From Alphaproteobacteria bacterium (GTDB taxonomy: Bacteria; Pseudomonadota; Alphaproteobacteria; BOG-932; Roseiterribacteraceae): a stretch of DNA of 7,426 nt. Positions within the stretch are counted from its first letter, which is position 1. Every line of letters begins with the position of its first letter. Both the position numbers and the translations under genes were made by a program. The notes under the pieces were generated by a model, which searched no databases, had not been told where the DNA came from, and was given only the letters and a program-made list of their open reading frames with translations. The stretch spans positions 1-7,426 of the forward strand of contig CAJCJC010000149.1 in assembly GCA_903970575.1 (NCBI GenBank), read 5' to 3'. Positions 1-6,219 of the stretch are shown piece by piece.

Positions 1-58
1 GTAGAGCAATCGGCTGTTAACCGATCGGCCGCCGGTTCGAATCCGGCCCCCGGAGCCA
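1..58 (+). tRNA. tRNA-Asn (anticodon GTT), 5' part outside the window
   Basis: This is the 3' three-quarters of an asparagine tRNA, starting in the D loop. The sequence shows the end of the D arm (GAGC, 4-7). The anticodon stem pairs 9-13 with 21-25 around a seven-base loop, CTGTTAA, with anticodon GTT at 16-18. The T arm pairs 31-35 with 43-47 around TTCGAAT. The 3' acceptor strand is CCCCGGA (48-54), followed by discriminator G55 and an encoded CCA (56-58). The missing 5' strand should be TCCGGGG. A run of five T follows at 61-65 and could help end transcription. No integrase gene or repeated tRNA 3' end is visible nearby. Confidence 0.97.
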
Positions 59-117
59 GATTTTTATGCGGCGCGTTTCTTGGCGCCACCGCCTTAGATG
101 AGCGGATGACGCGACTG

Positions 118-130
118 GGCGGCGACCGCC
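118..130 (+). other. Short GC hairpin in the nudF leader
   Basis: A perfect five-base-pair inverted repeat, GGCGG / CCGCC, surrounds a three-base loop between the tRNA and the chosen nudF start at 163. No T run follows, so it does not look like an intrinsic terminator. It would lie in the 5' leader of nudF if translation starts at 163, or inside the coding region if it starts at 106. In DNA this GC-rich, such a short repeat may be chance. I see no clear promoter in the 59-162 gap. Confidence 0.25.
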
Positions 131-162
131 ACGATAGATGCCTGAAGCGGGACCTACGGCAG

Positions 163-789
163 ATGACAAAGAGCGATGTCGCGATCAGCGAATGTCAGAC
201 GGTCTTTCAAGGCTATTTCAGGGTCGATCGCTATACTCTGAAGCATCGGCTGTTCAATGGCGGCTGGAGCGCGCCTTTGACCCGAGAAGTGTTCGAGCGG
301 GGCCATTCCGTCGCCGTCCTGCTTTACGATCCCGCCCGAGACCTCATCGCACTGATCGAACAGTTCCGCGTCGGCGCGCTCGCCGCCGGGCTTCAGCCCT
401 GGATGACCGAATGCGTCGCGGGAATCATCGAAGAGGGCGAGGAACCGGAACATGTGGTCCGACGCGAGACAGCGGAGGAAACGGGTTGCTGGCTGGGGAG
501 GGTCGAGGCGATCGGCGCATTCATCTACAGCCCCGGCGCATGCTCCGAGGTGTGCCGCTTGTTCGTCGCGGAATTCGACAGCGCGACGGCACACGGCATT
601 CACGGATTGGCGAGCGAGCATGAGGACATTAAGACCCATGTCGTTTCCGCGGACACGGCCATTGGCTGGCTTGACGCCGGCGAGATCAATACGGCCGCGC
701 TGCTGATCGCCATCTCATGGCTGGCGCGCAACAAGGACGCGCTGCGCCGACGGTGGGGCGCGTCGCCGAACGTGGGGGTCTTGTCATGA
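163..789 (+). CDS. nudF: ADP-ribose pyrophosphatase, NUDIX hydrolase of the NudF type
   Basis: Predicted to hydrolyse ADP-ribose (and related nucleoside diphosphate sugars) to AMP and ribose 5-phosphate in the cytoplasm, with Mg2+. The 208-residue product matches E. coli NudF (about 209 aa) along its length: an RLFNGG segment, a (R/F)ERG segment before the first core strands, and late IHGLASE(H)ED and VVS segments. The Nudix box is at residues 87-109 (GIIEEGEEPEHVVRRETAEETGC) and keeps the catalytic Gly, the RE pair and both Glu of EE. The two usual bulky aliphatic positions are Thr and Cys, a mild deviation. I chose the ATG at 163 because the family starts near here and the 19 extra residues from an in-frame ATG at 106 have no family resemblance. 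The ribosome site is weak either way (GCGGGA, 146-151). The stop overlaps the sseA start by 4 bp (ATGA), suggesting translational coupling. Confidence 0.9.
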   Translation: MTKSDVAISECQTVFQGYFRVDRYTLKHRLFNGGWSAPLTREVFERGHSVAVLLYDPARDLIALIEQFRVGALAAGLQPWMTECVAGIIEEGEEPEHVVRRETAEETGCWLGRVEAIGAFIYSPGACSEVCRLFVAEFDSATAHGIHGLASEHEDIKTHVVSADTAIGWLDAGEINTAALLIAISWLARNKDALRRRWGASPNVGVLS

Positions 790-1658
790 TTTCAGCGCCG
801 ACAGACTCAGCGCTCGTTCCGACCCAATGGCTCGCGGAGAATTTGGGCCAGCCCGGCCTCATCGTCCTCGACGCCACGTGGACGGTCAAAGGCGCCACGC
901 CCGACGGCGATGCGCTTTACGGCGAGCGGCGGATTCCCGGAGCCCTCCGGTTCGATATCGACATGATTTCCGATCGTTCCTCATCCCTGCCGCATATGCT
1001 GCCGACGCCGGAACAATTCGCCGCCGCGATCGGCATGCTCGGGGTCGGCAACGACGATCTGGTCGTCACCTATGATTCGAGCGGCATGGCGAGCGCGGCG
1101 TCGCGCGGCTGGTGGATGTTCCGGGTATTCGGCCACGACACTGTAAAAGTGCTGGATGGCGGCCTGCCCAAATGGTTGGCGGAAGGGCGCGCGGTAGAGT
1201 CGGGCGCTCCAATCCAGGCCGCGCCGAAAAGCTTTACCGCGGATTTCCGTTCGGGCCTTGTGCGCGATATCGATTCCATCAAACGCATCGCCAGCGGCGC
1301 CGGGGATGAAACGCTGGTCGACGCCCGGTCGTCCGGACGTTTCGAAGGCAGCGCACCCGAGGCATGGGCGGGCGGACGCGGTGGACACATACCGCATAGC
1401 CTTTCCCTGCCCTTCACCGATCTAGTCGACCCCGAAACGAAAGCGATGCTGCCGCGCGATGCCCTGCGCCGGCGTCTGGAGGCGGCTGCCCTGACCGAGG
1501 CGTCTTCGGTTGTCGTCAGTTGCGGCAGCGGCGTCACCGCATGCGTGATCGCCTTGGCGCTGAGCGAAATTGGACGACCCGACGTCGCGATCTATGACGG
1601 TTCCTGGGCGGAGTGGGGTTCGCACAACGAGCTGCCGGCATTGACCGGTCCTGCCTGA
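786..1658 (+). CDS. sseA: 3-mercaptopyruvate sulfurtransferase with two rhodanese domains
   Basis: Predicted to move sulfur from 3-mercaptopyruvate to a thiol acceptor or cyanide. The 290 residues form an inactive N-terminal rhodanese domain (about 10-135) and a catalytic C-terminal one (about 160-285). The active loop CGSGVTA starts at Cys246; Gly-Ser after Cys is typical of mercaptopyruvate sulfurtransferase rather than thiosulfate rhodanese (CRKGVT). Asp59 and His70 match the Asp63 and His74 of the human enzyme, and Ser248 matches Ser250, so the proposed catalytic set is complete. Oddities: Trp194 sits where the family has a substrate-binding Arg (human Arg197), while the partner Arg185 (GRF) is kept; HIPGA in the first domain reads RIPGA, and GHIPG in the second reads GHIPH. 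The start at 786 overlaps the nudF stop and has a G-rich site just upstream (773-777); an in-frame ATG at 717 would overlap nudF heavily. metC follows after 1 bp. Confidence 0.93.
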   Translation: MISAPTDSALVPTQWLAENLGQPGLIVLDATWTVKGATPDGDALYGERRIPGALRFDIDMISDRSSSLPHMLPTPEQFAAAIGMLGVGNDDLVVTYDSSGMASAASRGWWMFRVFGHDTVKVLDGGLPKWLAEGRAVESGAPIQAAPKSFTADFRSGLVRDIDSIKRIASGAGDETLVDARSSGRFEGSAPEAWAGGRGGHIPHSLSLPFTDLVDPETKAMLPRDALRRRLEAAALTEASSVVVSCGSGVTACVIALALSEIGRPDVAIYDGSWAEWGSHNELPALTGPA

Positions 1659-1659
1659 T

Positions 1660-2844
1660 ATGACCGCCCCCAAGCCTCCAGGCGCGGCCACGCTGGCCGC
1701 TCATGCCGGATACGATCCCGCAAGCCACCAAGGAACCGTCAATCCGCCCGTGTACCACACCTCGACTGTCATCTTCCCGACCGTGGAGGCCTTGCATGGC
1801 GATGATGCAAACCCCTTCGGCGGTATGCGGTATGGCCGAACCGGCACGCCGACCACCAAGGCGTTCGAGGGCGCCGTCGCGGCGCTGGAGGGCGCCTATG
1901 GGGCGGTGGTCGCATCGTCCGGCCTTGGCGCGTGCTGCACCGCGCTTTTGGCTTGGCTGAAGGCCGGCGACCATCTTCTCATCTCAGACGCCGTTTACGC
2001 ACCGACGCGTAATTTCGTCACCCGAATCCTGGCGAATCTAGGCGTCACGGTCGAATTTTACGATCCCCTGATCGGGGCGGGGATTCGCACGTTGTTTCGG
2101 CCCGAGACCAAATTGGTCTACCTGGAATCGCCCAGCTCCTGGAGCTTCGAGATTCAGGATGTGCCGGCGATCACCGCGCTTTGCCGGGCGCGCAAGATCA
2201 CGACGATGATCGACAATAGCTGGGCGACGCCAGTATTTTTCAAACCGATGAGCCATGGCGTAGACGTTTCCATCCATGCCGCCACCAAATATATCGCCGG
2301 TCATTCGGACGCGATGCTCGGCGTCACGGCGGCATCCGACAAGACCAACTACGACACGCTGAAGACCGGCCACTACCTGACCGGGCAAGCGGCGGGAGCC
2401 GACGACGTCTTTTATGGGCTGCGCGGCTTTCGCACTCTGCCGATCCGGCTGGCGCGGCACGAGGCAACGGCGCTCGCGCTCGCGGATTTCCTCGCCGGCC
2501 GCGACGAGGTTCAGCGGGTTCTCCATCCCGCCCTTCCCGGCGATCCGGGGCACGTGCTGTGGAAGCGGGATTTCACCGGGAGCAGCGGCTTGTTCGGCGT
2601 TCTGCTCAAACCATATAGCGCGCGCGCCGTGACGGCGATGGTCGAGGGCATGGCGCTCTTCAAGATGGGTTGGAGCTGGGGTGGGTTCGAATCCCTGATC
2701 GTTCCCGGCTTCCATCTGCCGGCCCGCGGCGTGCGGGGTTGGGAGCCCGGAATCCTGTTGCGGTTGCATGCGGGTCTCGAAGATTTCGATGATTTGAAGG
2801 ACGATTTGATCGCGGGCTTCGCGCGGCTCGCCGCGGAGGCCTGA
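1660..2844 (+). CDS. metC: Cystathionine beta-lyase, PLP-dependent
   Basis: Predicted to cleave cystathionine to homocysteine, pyruvate and ammonia in methionine synthesis; such enzymes also act on cystine and cysteine. It belongs to the Cys/Met metabolism PLP family (fold type I). The 394 residues match E. coli MetC (395 aa). The PLP lysine is Lys210 in ATKYIAGHSDAMLG, the same number as in E. coli. Tyr58 and Arg60 in YGRTGTPT are the phosphate and active-site residues. The DNSWATP segment holds the Asp that pairs with the PLP pyridine nitrogen. The C-terminal SWGGFESL and LLRLHAGLED segments, with the carboxylate-binding Arg, favour the beta-lyase over gamma-synthase or gamma-lyase. The ATG comes one base after the sseA stop with little ribosome site of its own, so translation is probably coupled to sseA. 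Sulfur released from cysteine or mercaptopyruvate links the two products. Confidence 0.95.
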   Translation: MTAPKPPGAATLAAHAGYDPASHQGTVNPPVYHTSTVIFPTVEALHGDDANPFGGMRYGRTGTPTTKAFEGAVAALEGAYGAVVASSGLGACCTALLAWLKAGDHLLISDAVYAPTRNFVTRILANLGVTVEFYDPLIGAGIRTLFRPETKLVYLESPSSWSFEIQDVPAITALCRARKITTMIDNSWATPVFFKPMSHGVDVSIHAATKYIAGHSDAMLGVTAASDKTNYDTLKTGHYLTGQAAGADDVFYGLRGFRTLPIRLARHEATALALADFLAGRDEVQRVLHPALPGDPGHVLWKRDFTGSSGLFGVLLKPYSARAVTAMVEGMALFKMGWSWGGFESLIVPGFHLPARGVRGWEPGILLRLHAGLEDFDDLKDDLIAGFARLAAEA

Positions 2845-2853
2845 CCGCCAGGC

Positions 2854-2863
2854 GATAATTATC
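2854..2863. repeat. Perfect 10-bp palindrome GATAATTATC
   Basis: An AT-rich perfect palindrome stands out in the otherwise GC-rich gap of about 106 bp between metC and manC. Just before it, GCCTG (2839-2843) and CAGGC (2849-2853) can form a five-pair hairpin across the metC stop. No T run follows, so I do not call a terminator. The palindrome could be a regulator half-site pair, or chance. Confidence 0.3.
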
Positions 2864-2873
2864 CAGCGCAACG

Positions 2874-2902
2874 TGGACGCAATCGATGGATCATCCTATG
2901 GT
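2874..2902 (+). promoter_or_regulatory. Weak sigma70-like promoter candidate before manC
   Basis: TGGACG (2874-2879) and TATGGT (2897-2902) are 17 bases apart, each matching the -35 and -10 consensus at four of six positions. They lie about 50 bases before the manC start, downstream of the palindrome at 2854. Such matches are common by chance, and alphaproteobacterial -10 boxes are poorly conserved, so this is only a candidate for a manC-nadE transcript. Confidence 0.22.
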
Positions 2903-2950
2903 CCCGCCGATTGAGGGCGCCCGCGGTAGAGGCGTGAACATGAGGGCTCG

Positions 2951-4372
2951 ATGTCACGTAGGATCTATCCGGTTATCCTGTCTGGTGGATCGGGAACCCG
3001 TCTGTGGCCTATGTCACGCGACCTGTTTCCCAAACAGCTTTTGGCGCTGATCGGACAGGAAAGTCTTTTGGCGGCGACGGCGCGGCGCGTTTCTGGCGAA
3101 GGTTTCGCCGGCCCCGTCATCGTTTGCAACAAGGACCATCGCTTTATGGTCCAGGACCAATTGGCGAATGCCGGCATATCGCCCGAAGCGATCATCATCG
3201 AGCCGGTAGCCCGCAACACCGCCCCAGCGATCGCCGCAGCGGCGGCGCTGATCAGGAGCCGAGACCCATCCGGCCTTCTTCTTGTGCTTCCGTCCGACCA
3301 TATTATACGCGACCTGTCGGCGCTCAGTCGCGCGATCGGCGCGGCGGCTGAAGCCGCGGAGGCTGGCTGCCTTGTGACGTTTGGCATCACGCCCACCGCG
3401 CCGGAGACGGGGTATGGCTATATCCGCTCCGGCGAAAAACTCGCCAGCGTCGATGGGGCCTATCGGATCGCGCAGTTCGTTGAAAAACCCGATCTCGCTG
3501 CGGCTTCTTCCTACCTTACGGCCGGCGACTGGAACTGGAACAGCGGCATGTTCGTGTTTCCCGTCGGATTGTTCCTTGAGGAGCTTATGCGCTTTGAGCC
3601 GGAACTGGTCGCGCACGCGATTCAGGCGCTGGACGGGGCGAAGCAGGAAGGGGCCATCGTCGCGCTGGCCCCCGAGGCTTTCGCTGAATGCCCTTCCAAG
3701 TCCATCGACTACGCGCTGATGGAGCGAACCGCGCATTCCGCTGTCGTGCCGGCCAACCTGGGCTGGAGCGATATCGGGTCATGGTCGGCGCTTTGGGAGA
3801 TCGGCGACAAGGATTCGACTCGCAACGTGACCATCGGCGACGTGATGACCGAGGACACGGATGGCTCCTATTTAAGAACGGACGGCCCCTTAATCGCGAC
3901 CTTGGGGCTGAAAGATATTATCATGGTTGCGACCGGCGACGTCGTCCTGGCGGCAGCCAAGGATCGCGCCCAGGACGTCAGGAAATTCGTTCAGCGCCTA
4001 AAGGCGGCCGGCCGAACCGAAGGCGTATCGCATAAAACCGTCAGCAGACCGTGGGGCGCATTCCAGACGCTCGATTCCGGCCTCGGCTATGTGGTCAAAC
4101 GCCTGAGCGTTAAACCCGGCTGTAAGCTGTCGCTGAAGAAACACGCCCAACGCGGGGAGCACTGGATCATTGTTAAGGGCGTCGCCAGCGTGACGCGCGA
4201 TGAGGATGTGCTGGTTCTGAAGCCCACAATGTCCGTCCAAATTCCGCAGGGCGTGTTGCACCGGGTCGAGAATATCGGCAGCGGTCAGCTTGAACTGATC
4301 GAGATTCAATATGGCGAGTTACTGAGCGAAGACGACTTCGTCCGGATGAGCGACGATTACGGTCGCGTCTGA
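2951..4372 (+). CDS. manC: Mannose-1-phosphate guanylyltransferase / mannose-6-phosphate isomerase (bifunctional)
   Basis: Predicted to make GDP-mannose from mannose 1-phosphate and GTP, and to interconvert fructose 6-phosphate and mannose 6-phosphate, feeding exopolysaccharide, O-antigen or glycolipid synthesis. The 473 residues match the AlgA/ManC/CpsB length. The N-terminal nucleotidyltransferase domain (about 4-290) has the GGSGTRLWP loop with the PKQ lysine near residue 28, FVEKP (176-180), and NWNSGMFVF. The C-terminal type II isomerase cupin (about 355-470) starts at RPWGAF and fits the cupin pattern Gly390-X5-396-X-His398-X4-Glu403-X6-Gly410, with a late His437-Arg438. The odd point is Lys396, where the family usually has Gln as first metal ligand; Gln400 also replaces a common His. 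The transferase half looks intact, while the isomerase half may be weak. The start has GAGGG (2942-2946) close upstream. nadE follows after 5 bp. Confidence 0.93.
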   Translation: MSRRIYPVILSGGSGTRLWPMSRDLFPKQLLALIGQESLLAATARRVSGEGFAGPVIVCNKDHRFMVQDQLANAGISPEAIIIEPVARNTAPAIAAAAALIRSRDPSGLLLVLPSDHIIRDLSALSRAIGAAAEAAEAGCLVTFGITPTAPETGYGYIRSGEKLASVDGAYRIAQFVEKPDLAAASSYLTAGDWNWNSGMFVFPVGLFLEELMRFEPELVAHAIQALDGAKQEGAIVALAPEAFAECPSKSIDYALMERTAHSAVVPANLGWSDIGSWSALWEIGDKDSTRNVTIGDVMTEDTDGSYLRTDGPLIATLGLKDIIMVATGDVVLAAAKDRAQDVRKFVQRLKAAGRTEGVSHKTVSRPWGAFQTLDSGLGYVVKRLSVKPGCKLSLKKHAQRGEHWIIVKGVASVTRDEDVLVLKPTMSVQIPQGVLHRVENIGSGQLELIEIQYGELLSEDDFVRMSDDYGRV

Positions 4373-4377
4373 CTGCG

Positions 4378-6123
4378 ATGGCGGATCGATCCAACCCTGA
4401 AAGAAGCGGGCGCGAGCCATTCCGGCTTTCGCTCGCGCAGCTCAATCCCATCGTCGGCGATATCGACGGCAATGCGCGTTTGATACGGGAGGCGCGAAAC
4501 CGCGCCGCGGCGGATGGGGCGCATCTCGTGGTCTTCCCGGAACTGGTGCTCGTCGGCTATCCGCCCGAGGATCTGGTCCTGCGGCCAAGCCTGTTGGACG
4601 CCGCGGACCGCGCGCTGTCCGCGATCGCCCTAGAGACCGCGGATGGTGGTCCTGCTTTACTCCTGACCGCGCCGTGGCTATCGGATGGGGCCGTCTACAA
4701 TGCTGTCTTCCTCCTTGCCGACGGGGCTATCGCGGCGATTAGGACAAAGCATGAATTGCCGAATTACGGGGTATTCGACGAGAAGCGGGTGTTCGCGGCC
4801 GGCCCCACACCCGAGCCGATGGAGTTCCGGGGCTATAGTCTAGGCGTGCCGATCTGCGAGGATATCTGGTATCCGACGGTAACAGCCGCGCTCGCGCGGG
4901 CTGGCGCGGATATCCTGATCGTCCCGAACGGCTCCCCCTTCGAATTGGGCAAGGTCGCCCAACGGATCGACCTTGCGGGCAAGCGCGCGCGCGAAAGCGG
5001 GCTACCGCTGGTTTACCTCAATCAAGTCGGCGGGCAAGACGAGCTGGTATTCGATGGCGGATCGTTCGTCGTCGATGAAACGGGGCTTCCGGTTATCGCA
5101 CTACCTGCCTGGACGGAGACGATCTTGACGATCGAGTTCCGCCAAAACGGGAATGGCCTTCGCCCGGCGCCCTGCCCGGCCGCCCCGCCTGAAACTCTGG
5201 CCCGGCGAATGACGGAAGCTTTCAGCAACGGGGCGGTCGATCCGACCGACGACGATCTCGCGGAAATCTACGCGGCGATGGTGCTGGGACTACGCGATTA
5301 TGTTCGCAAAAACCGATTTCCAGGCGTGGTGCTCGGCATGTCCGGCGGAATCGACTCAGCGCTATCGGCCGCGGTCGCCGTGGATGCGCTGGGCGCGGAT
5401 CAGGTGCGTTGCGTTCGCCTGCCGTCGCGGTTCACCAGCGATCTAAGCCAGGACGACGCGGCGGATTGCGCCGATTTGCTCGGAGTGCATCTGATGACGC
5501 TTCCGATAGCGGAGAGCGTTACGGCGCTTGAATCAACGCTCGCGCCGCTTTTCGCCGGGCGCGCGCCCGATACGACCGAGGAGAATCTTCAGGCCCGCGC
5601 GCGCGGCGTCCTTTTGATGGCGCTGTCGAACAAATTTGGATGGATGGTGCTGACCACGGGTAACAAATCGGAGATGTCCGTCGGGTATGCCACGCTTTAC
5701 GGCGATATGTGCGGCGGCTACTCGGTTTTGAAGGATGTTTATAAAACGACGGTCTTCGCATTGTCGTGCTGGCGCAATCGCGCGCGCATAGAGGGGGCCC
5801 TCGGTCCGGATGGGACGGTCATTCCGCAATCGATCATCGAGAAGCCGCCCACCGCCGAACTGAGGCCGGGCCAGACCGACCAGGATTCGCTGCCGCCTTA
5901 CGATCTTCTCGACGGCATACTGCAGGGCTTGATCGAACGGGAACAGCCCGCGCTGGAGATAGCGGCCGGCGGCTATGCGATCGAAACGGTTCGGCGGGTG
6001 CAGCATATGCTGTACGCTGCGGAATATAAGCGACGGCAGGCGCCGCCCGGGGTTAAGATTTCACGCCGCAATCTCAGCCGAGACCGGCGCTACCCAATTA
6101 CGAACGCGTTTCGGGATCGTTGA
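4378..6123 (+). CDS. nadE: NAD+ synthase, glutamine-hydrolysing
   Basis: Predicted to catalyse the last step of NAD+ synthesis: ATP-dependent amidation of deamido-NAD+ (nicotinic acid adenine dinucleotide), taking ammonia from glutamine. The 581 residues hold an N-terminal nitrilase-fold glutaminase (about 15-265) with the Glu-Lys-Cys triad at Glu55 (FPELVL), Lys124 (KHELPNY) and Cys160 (PICEDIW). The C-terminal synthetase domain (about 290-560) has the PP-loop SGGIDS (322-327), the LPSRFTSD segment and the TGNKSEMSVGYATLYGD signature that binds the dinucleotide and ATP. VNGSPFE-like (VPNGSPFE) and NQVGGQDELVFDGG segments are typical of the proteobacterial form. The length is slightly above the usual 540-570. 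The start is 5 bp after the manC stop with no clear ribosome site, suggesting coupling; no nearer in-frame ATG precedes the conserved SLAQLNP. No NAD or polysaccharide partner lies directly downstream. Confidence 0.95.
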   Translation: MADRSNPERSGREPFRLSLAQLNPIVGDIDGNARLIREARNRAAADGAHLVVFPELVLVGYPPEDLVLRPSLLDAADRALSAIALETADGGPALLLTAPWLSDGAVYNAVFLLADGAIAAIRTKHELPNYGVFDEKRVFAAGPTPEPMEFRGYSLGVPICEDIWYPTVTAALARAGADILIVPNGSPFELGKVAQRIDLAGKRARESGLPLVYLNQVGGQDELVFDGGSFVVDETGLPVIALPAWTETILTIEFRQNGNGLRPAPCPAAPPETLARRMTEAFSNGAVDPTDDDLAEIYAAMVLGLRDYVRKNRFPGVVLGMSGGIDSALSAAVAVDALGADQVRCVRLPSRFTSDLSQDDAADCADLLGVHLMTLPIAESVTALESTLAPLFAGRAPDTTEENLQARARGVLLMALSNKFGWMVLTTGNKSEMSVGYATLYGDMCGGYSVLKDVYKTTVFALSCWRNRARIEGALGPDGTVIPQSIIEKPPTAELRPGQTDQDSLPPYDLLDGILQGLIEREQPALEIAAGGYAIETVRRVQHMLYAAEYKRRQAPPGVKISRRNLSRDRRYPITNAFRDR

Positions 6124-6145
6124 AGACGTGCTGCATGACTGACGG

Positions 6146-6185
6146 GCGAAAGAGGTTTGACATGACCGGCCGGATAATCTTTCGC
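6146..6185. repeat. Nested inverted repeats in the gap before the glycosyltransferase
   Basis: GCGAAAGA (6146-6153) and TCTTTCGC (6178-6185) form a perfect eight-base inverted repeat with 24 bases between. Inside lies the perfect palindrome CCGGCCGG (6166-6173). No T run follows, so a simple intrinsic terminator for nadE is not supported, although the structure lies where one could be. It could be an operator, a structured leader of the next gene, or a weak transcription end. The stretch also has a perfect TTGACA (6157-6162), but no suitable -10 box at 16-18 bases. Confidence 0.45.
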
Positions 6186-6219
6186 TAGTCCAGGGCCGAA
6201 ACAAACGGGGTATCGCGGG

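Noticed and set aside
70..87. A terminator hairpin after the tRNA (GGCGC / GCGCC)
   Set aside because: The stem is five pairs with an eight-base loop and no T run after it; the only T run (61-65) lies before the hairpin.
106..162. An upstream in-frame start for nudF that would add 19 residues
   Set aside because: The added residues do not resemble the family, no good ribosome site precedes 106, and E. coli NudF length matches the start at 163.
1..162. A genomic island inserted at the tRNA-Asn 3' end
   Set aside because: No integrase, no second copy of the tRNA 3' end within the window, and the genes that follow are housekeeping genes with the same base use as the rest.
2038..2871. A long open frame on the - strand across metC, and similar ones across the other genes
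   Set aside because: They lie opposite genes with clear full-length family matches, and their translations show no recognisable motifs; long antisense frames are expected in GC-rich DNA.
6157..6178. TTGACA and GATAAT as a sigma70 promoter before the glycosyltransferase
   Set aside because: The two boxes are only 10 bases apart, far below the 16-18 needed, and no other fair -10 box lies at the right distance.
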